From the NCBI GenBank assembly GCA_024638525.1, contig JAHEKB010000067.1, positions 1-9,532 on the forward strand: a DNA stretch of 9,532 bases, given 5' to 3'. Of this stretch, positions 6,164-9,532 are shown in pieces. The stretch comes from Bacteroidota bacterium. GTDB taxonomy: Bacteria; Bacteroidota; Bacteroidia; NS11-12g; UBA9320. The notes beneath the pieces were generated by a model that saw only the letters and a program-made list of their open reading frames with translations, did no database searches and was not told where the DNA came from. The translations under genes and the position numbers were made by a program. Each line of letters opens with the position of its first letter. The stretch's first letter is position 1.

Positions 6164-7258
6164 TTAAAACGGATTACTGTATTCTGTATTATTCAAATAG
6201 TCATTATCTGTTAAGGTTTTCAAGAAAGCGATCAAATCTGCCTTTGATTGAGGGCTGAGGAATACGCTATCCTGCAAAGCATGCATATTGGCATTGATGT
6301 TGGGAGAATTTGCATGAGCTCCAGTTAGATAGAAGTCTATGACCTCTTCCAGAGTGGCAAATCGTCCATCGTGCATATAGGGTGCGGTTTTTACTATATT
6401 TCTCAAACTGGGGACTTTAAATTTCCCGTCGTCATTGGGATCTCCAGTGACTGCACCAAATCCCTTATCAGTAAACAGCGTATCCAAGCCGTTATTCATG
6501 TACTCCCTGGTCATGAACAAAGGAGCGCCATGGCAATGAAAGCAATCGCCACCATTGTTGCTGGGATCATTTTCGTAGGCCTCGGCATTGAATATTTGTA
6601 ACCCTCGCCTTTCTGAGTCGGTAAAATTATTGAAGCCCATGGTTCTGCCTACATCAAATTTTGAGTTCCCAGAGATGATAATCATCATGAATTGCTCCAA
6701 AGCTTTTCCCAATGTTTCTTCATCAATCTCCTCTACATTAAATGCCTGCTTAAAGCGCAAGCTATAATTGGAATGCTCATTTAATTTGGCAAGCACATTG
6801 CCAATAGTTTCATCCATTTCCAGCTCATCCTGAATGGGTAATACCGCTTGGTGCCTAAGTAATTCAGCTCTGCCGTCCCAAAAGAAGCCATCCAAATGCC
6901 ACATGAGGTTGTAAATGGGCATGGAGTTTCTATTGCCCTCTAAGCCACGTATTCCCACGCTAAATGCCAATTCATTGTCGGTAAATGCAAATTCTTGATT
7001 GTGACAACTTGCGCAACTTTGGGTGCTATCTTGGCTTAGAATGGGATCGTAAAAAAGCATTCTCCCCAGTTCTACTCCTTCTACAGTAGGTTTGTTGTCT
7101 TTGGGGAAATTAGCAGGCGGCAAAGAAGTTGGAATATTGATTTCGTATGGCGTAGTTACATAAGGCGGGTCTACAGCATCCACACCAGGATCTTCCTTAC
7201 AGCTGACTACTCCAAGGATCAATAAAAGTAATAGGCTATAATTCCTTAATCTTCTCAT
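6164..7258 (-). CDS. MauG/MbnH-like di-haem cytochrome c peroxidase lipoprotein
   Basis: This 364-residue lipoprotein has a lipobox ending in GVVSC (acylated Cys20). It belongs to the bacterial di-haem cytochrome c peroxidase/MauG family: two c-type haem sites, CASCH (82-86) and CFHCH (239-243), one in each domain; FFWDGRAELLRHQA (125-138), which carries the Trp usually placed between the haems; and VPSLRNIVKTAPYMHDGRF (282-300), the conserved C-terminal motif near the second haem. Family members reduce H2O2 or, as in MauG and MbnH, use a bis-Fe(IV) state to oxidise Trp residues of a partner protein. The gene follows the MbnP-like gene with an ATGA overlap, strongly suggesting the MbnH role of modifying a Trp of that partner. 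Maturation needs a cytochrome c system encoded elsewhere. The family is certain; specific MbnH-type activity is inferred from context, and an ordinary peroxidase is the alternative. Confidence 0.9.
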   Translation of the reverse strand: MRRLRNYSLLLLLILGVVSCKEDPGVDAVDPPYVTTPYEINIPTSLPPANFPKDNKPTVEGVELGRMLFYDPILSQDSTQSCASCHNQEFAFTDNELAFSVGIRGLEGNRNSMPIYNLMWHLDGFFWDGRAELLRHQAVLPIQDELEMDETIGNVLAKLNEHSNYSLRFKQAFNVEEIDEETLGKALEQFMMIIISGNSKFDVGRTMGFNNFTDSERRGLQIFNAEAYENDPSNNGGDCFHCHGAPLFMTREYMNNGLDTLFTDKGFGAVTGDPNDDGKFKVPSLRNIVKTAPYMHDGRFATLEEVIDFYLTGAHANSPNINANMHALQDSVFLSPQSKADLIAFLKTLTDNDYLNNTEYSNPF

Positions 7259-8004
7259 TCTACACTTTCTACAGTAAATGCTTTGGCAAGGTTTTGAATC
7301 AATGCTGTGGCAACCGGTCCATCTTCAGTATGAGCTGATTTTCCATCAGTTTCCATATCAAAAAGGTTTGGATTCTCAAATATCTCTTCATAATCAAAGC
7401 GCATCTGTGCATTCAAGGCTGCTTCTTTCTTTTCAAAGTTCAAAGGGAAATTATAATCAACGCGGTTTCTATCACCTGCTAAGTGAAATACATAGGAGCC
7501 ACCATTGTCGGCTATCCTTCCCTCCACTGCAATAAATATATAACCAGCAGTCCAGTTCCAATGCAATGCGTTATTCACTGGGCTCAAGGGATGGTTTACA
7601 TCCCATTGGTTAGGGTCAGCGTGATTCACATCCGAATTCAGTCCAAGACTGAACCCATAACCGCTGTAATTGGCCATTGGAATGTCTGTGAGTTTGACAG
7701 ACCACAATCCTCGTTTAGGATCGATCAAAGCATATTGATCATCTAAATGAACACTATCTCCATTCACTTTGATTAAGTAGAAATTAGACAGGATATACGC
7801 CAGACGTGTAATATTTACCTTAGTACCTGCCCCTAAGGTATAAGTGGTATTGATCCAGTCAATAGCTGAATCATTGATCCTGTGATCAATATCGATGGTC
7901 ATTTCCATGACCTCAGGAATAGGATCCGGTTGAGGATCAGATTCTGTTTCATTGCAGGAAAATAAGATTCCTGCCGTGAGTAAAATTAAAATATATTTTT
8001 TCAT
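7255..8004 (-). CDS. MbnP-like lipoprotein (putative copper-binding partner of the di-haem enzyme)
   Basis: This 249-residue lipoprotein has a signal ending in ILFSC (acylated Cys17) and an acidic Pro-rich linker. The body matches the MbnP family as I know it: MTIDIDHRI early in the fold, the segment ALHWNWTAGYIFIAVEG (146-162), which is the characteristic W-x-W-x-x-GY-x-F-x-x-x-EG signature, and a C-terminal HTEDGPVATALIQNLAKAF (225-243). In the characterised methanotroph pair, MbnP binds copper through a site that includes a kynurenine made from Trp by MbnH. Trp residues here are 50, 101, 134, 149 and 151; the adjacent 149/151 pair in the conserved segment, or 134, are candidates for modification. 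Several His residues (86, 128, 138, 148, 174, 225) could be ligands. The start overlaps the end of the HMA-MauE gene by ATGA, and the stop overlaps the peroxidase start by ATGA. It would be anchored in a membrane, facing the periplasm. Confidence 0.8.
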   Translation of the reverse strand: MKKYILILLTAGILFSCNETESDPQPDPIPEVMEMTIDIDHRINDSAIDWINTTYTLGAGTKVNITRLAYILSNFYLIKVNGDSVHLDDQYALIDPKRGLWSVKLTDIPMANYSGYGFSLGLNSDVNHADPNQWDVNHPLSPVNNALHWNWTAGYIFIAVEGRIADNGGSYVFHLAGDRNRVDYNFPLNFEKKEAALNAQMRFDYEEIFENPNLFDMETDGKSAHTEDGPVATALIQNLAKAFTVESVE

Positions 8005-8720
8005 AATAGATACATAATTAGGGCCATGAGCAACATAAGGCTATCTTCTATGATAGTCACATAGCTCATAGGCAAGTTAAAAACAGTGCCTAAGCAGGCA
8101 CATTGAATTTTTGTATTGCTGGATACTGCTCTTACCACACCTAACAGACTTACAAACATAATAAGTGCTGTTATTAGATGTGTTAGTGCCACGTCAGGAT
8201 AAAGCAGATAGGCCAATCCCAGAGTTAATTCAATAAAGGGAAAGGCATATGCGTAAAGCTTAGATTTCGCCGCAATGAGGTCATAAGTCCTATAAGCATT
8301 GGCAAAACCCCTGATATCGAGCATTTTAAAGAACGAAAAGGCGATAAAGAATCCAGCCATGAAGTTTGGCATCCAAGTCTGCCATAAAAACATGCCTGAA
8401 CTCCATTCAATCAATGAAGTAATGCCTAACAAATATAGGGCTAGTATGATCAATGGCTTGTAACTCCTGTTACTGTCAGTAGTCTCTATACCAGACTCTT
8501 GCATCTCTATATCAAAGACTGCCCTATAATCTCCGGCCCTCGAAACAGCCTTGGAAATAGCATCTCTAGTTACAAGCTCTTCTCCAGTAATTGTTCCACC
8601 CATTTTATCCAGGCTGATATCTACCTTGCTAACACCTTCCAAGCTGTATAGTTCTTTCTCAACACTACTTATACAGGCCATGCAATGCATGCCTTCTACC
8701 CTTAAATCAATGGTTTGCAT
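8001..8720 (-). CDS. HMA domain fused to MauE-like membrane protein
   Basis: This 239-residue protein joins two modules. Residues 1-70 are an HMA domain with the metal-binding loop GMHCMAC (Cys13, Cys16) and the usual strand LEGVSKVDISLD. After a polar linker (72-88), about five hydrophobic segments follow (89-105, 119-135, 155-174, 178-198, 220-238), as in MauE/DoxX-type redox membrane proteins. CACLG (207-211) before the last helix is the Cys pair usual in that family. MauE itself is needed for methylamine dehydrogenase maturation, together with MauG and the thiol protein MauD. Here the MauE-like protein precedes an MbnP/MauG-like pair, so a role in delivering reductant or metal across the inner membrane is plausible. 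With no signal peptide, the HMA domain is probably cytoplasmic, though topology was not computed. The ATG at 8720 lies inside the receptor gene (14-bp overlap). Confidence 0.85.
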   Translation of the reverse strand: MQTIDLRVEGMHCMACISSVEKELYSLEGVSKVDISLDKMGGTITGEELVTRDAISKAVSRAGDYRAVFDIEMQESGIETTDSNRSYKPLIILALYLLGITSLIEWSSGMFLWQTWMPNFMAGFFIAFSFFKMLDIRGFANAYRTYDLIAAKSKLYAYAFPFIELTLGLAYLLYPDVALTHLITALIMFVSLLGVVRAVSSNTKIQCACLGTVFNLPMSYVTIIEDSLMLLMALIMYLL

Positions 8721-9532
8721 GATTGTGTCCTAATGCGTGTTTTAAACTTTCGTTATAATCCTTTTTGATCCGCCAACGGAATCCTCCATAAAGCATACGT
8801 CCGAATATCGGACCCCATACCAAACCCGCATCAAAATTCGGATTGCTGACATCTTGCGCAAACAATATTGGATCATTCTGTCTGTAATTTGTGATGTTCT
8901 CCATACCCAAATAGACCTCAAATGGCTTGTTCTTGAATTGTTTGCTGATCTGCAAGCTCCATTGAATAAAAGCATTTGAGAATTGCCAATTATCAATACT
9001 TGTCAAAGGTTCGCCATTAAAATATGCTACGCTACCGGGAATTCGTTGTTTCCCTGTCCAGTTCACTGTAGTGCTAATTTGCCATAATTGCCGTGTCCTT
9101 TGTGTCAGATTAAAAAAGGCACGATGTTGAGCAACAAAGGGTTTTTGTGCTCTAAAGGTCGGTTCGCTATAATCCACTAAGGAGTGAGGGTAGTTGTTGT
9201 ATTCACTTACAACATCAAAGTATCTGTATGCGAAACGAAGTTCGGTCCTGCGGAATGGATTTAGGTCCAATTGCGCTTGCCAAGAATTGGATACCGTTCC
9301 ATTTTCCATATTATAAAACCTTATCGCTCCCGGAACCTCCCGATCAACCACTACTTCATTAAAAAAAGAAGTATGGAAATAATCAAGGATTAATGTAGCC
9401 GGGAAATAGGCAATTTTAAATTTATGTTCTAGACTGATTCCAGCATTCAGCGCAACTTCTTGATCCAGACCATATGCCCGATTGCTTTGTCCTGAAGCGG
9501 TCAGAATGCTAATTTGGCGTTGAGATGGTAAT
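8707..9532 (-). CDS. TonB-dependent receptor, C-terminal barrel part (5' end outside window)
   Basis: The frame is open from the window edge to the stop at 8707-8709, giving 274 visible residues; the apparent start near 9351 is only a GTG codon inside a longer frame. Alternating hydrophobic/aromatic strands end with GLVWGPIFGRMLYGGFRWRI, a typical last-strand region of Bacteroidota TonB-dependent receptors, together with internal phrases such as FEVYLGMENITNYRQ. Such outer-membrane barrels import chelates or metals using TonB energy. After the last strand comes an unusual extension of about 18 residues ending in KHALGHNHANH, with four His in the last eleven positions, suggestive of metal binding on the periplasmic side. 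It is the first visible gene of the operon and overlaps the HMA-MauE gene by 14 bp; plug domain, signal peptide and promoter lie to the right of the window. Confidence 0.88.
   Translation of the reverse strand, partial: LPSQRQISILTASGQSNRAYGLDQEVALNAGISLEHKFKIAYFPATLILDYFHTSFFNEVVVDREVPGAIRFYNMENGTVSNSWQAQLDLNPFRRTELRFAYRYFDVVSEYNNYPHSLVDYSEPTFRAQKPFVAQHRAFFNLTQRTRQLWQISTTVNWTGKQRIPGSVAYFNGEPLTSIDNWQFSNAFIQWSLQISKQFKNKPFEVYLGMENITNYRQNDPILFAQDVSNPNFDAGLVWGPIFGRMLYGGFRWRIKKDYNESLKHALGHNHANH

Noticed and set aside
7278..7746. Two + strand frames of 85 and 87 codons antisense to the MbnP-like gene
   Set aside because: They overlap each other and a gene with clear family signature; no motifs or start context.
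9349..9351. Apparent start of the TonB receptor fragment at 9351
   Set aside because: It is a GTG codon inside an uninterrupted frame that continues to the window edge with barrel-like sequence.

Overview
The window looks like a chromosomal segment of a member of the Bacteroidota, probably a flavobacterium-like or sphingobacterium-like organism. The evidence is a surface protein with a type IX secretion (T9SS) C-terminal sorting domain, the end of a TonB-dependent receptor, lipoproteins with typical Bacteroidota lipoboxes, a lack of clear Shine-Dalgarno sites, and TAnnTTTG-like boxes just upstream of some genes. I cannot place it to genus.

Left part (1-2938). A 26-codon gene tail is followed by an AIM24/TIGR00266-family protein on the + strand. 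A SAM-methyltransferase-like protein and the pyruvate dehydrogenase E1 beta subunit (pdhB) lie on the - strand. Between those two - strand genes, about 335 bp hold no gene. They are built almost entirely from short degenerate tandem repeats with three different unit lengths (8, 7 and 6-7 bp), including a perfect 40-bp direct duplication.

Middle part (2939-5762). A divergent promoter region separates pdhB from a large + strand secreted protein with a signal peptide, a carboxypeptidase-regulatory-like domain, a short TonB-plug-like segment, a von Willebrand A domain and a T9SS tail. It converges on a DUF2461 protein, and the two stop codons share the palindrome CTAG. A strong rho-independent terminator (5736-5762) separates DUF2461 from the next operon.

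Right part (5783-9532) is the most interesting. It is a compact - strand operon, read right to left: the C-terminal part of a TonB-dependent receptor with a His-rich tail (cut by the window edge); a fusion of a heavy-metal-associated (HMA) domain to a MauE-like membrane domain; an MbnP-like lipoprotein; a MauG/MbnH-like di-haem peroxidase lipoprotein; a small secreted HMA protein with a Cys-rich tail; then the terminator. The first four genes overlap (14, 4 and 4 bp) and the last gap is 12 bp. MbnP and MbnH are known as a pair from methanobactin operons, where the di-haem enzyme oxidises a Trp of MbnP to kynurenine to build a copper site. Here the pair sits with an outer-membrane receptor and two CxxC metal-binding proteins, and no methanobactin precursor gene is visible. 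I infer a copper (or related metal) uptake or handling system of the Bacteroidota envelope.
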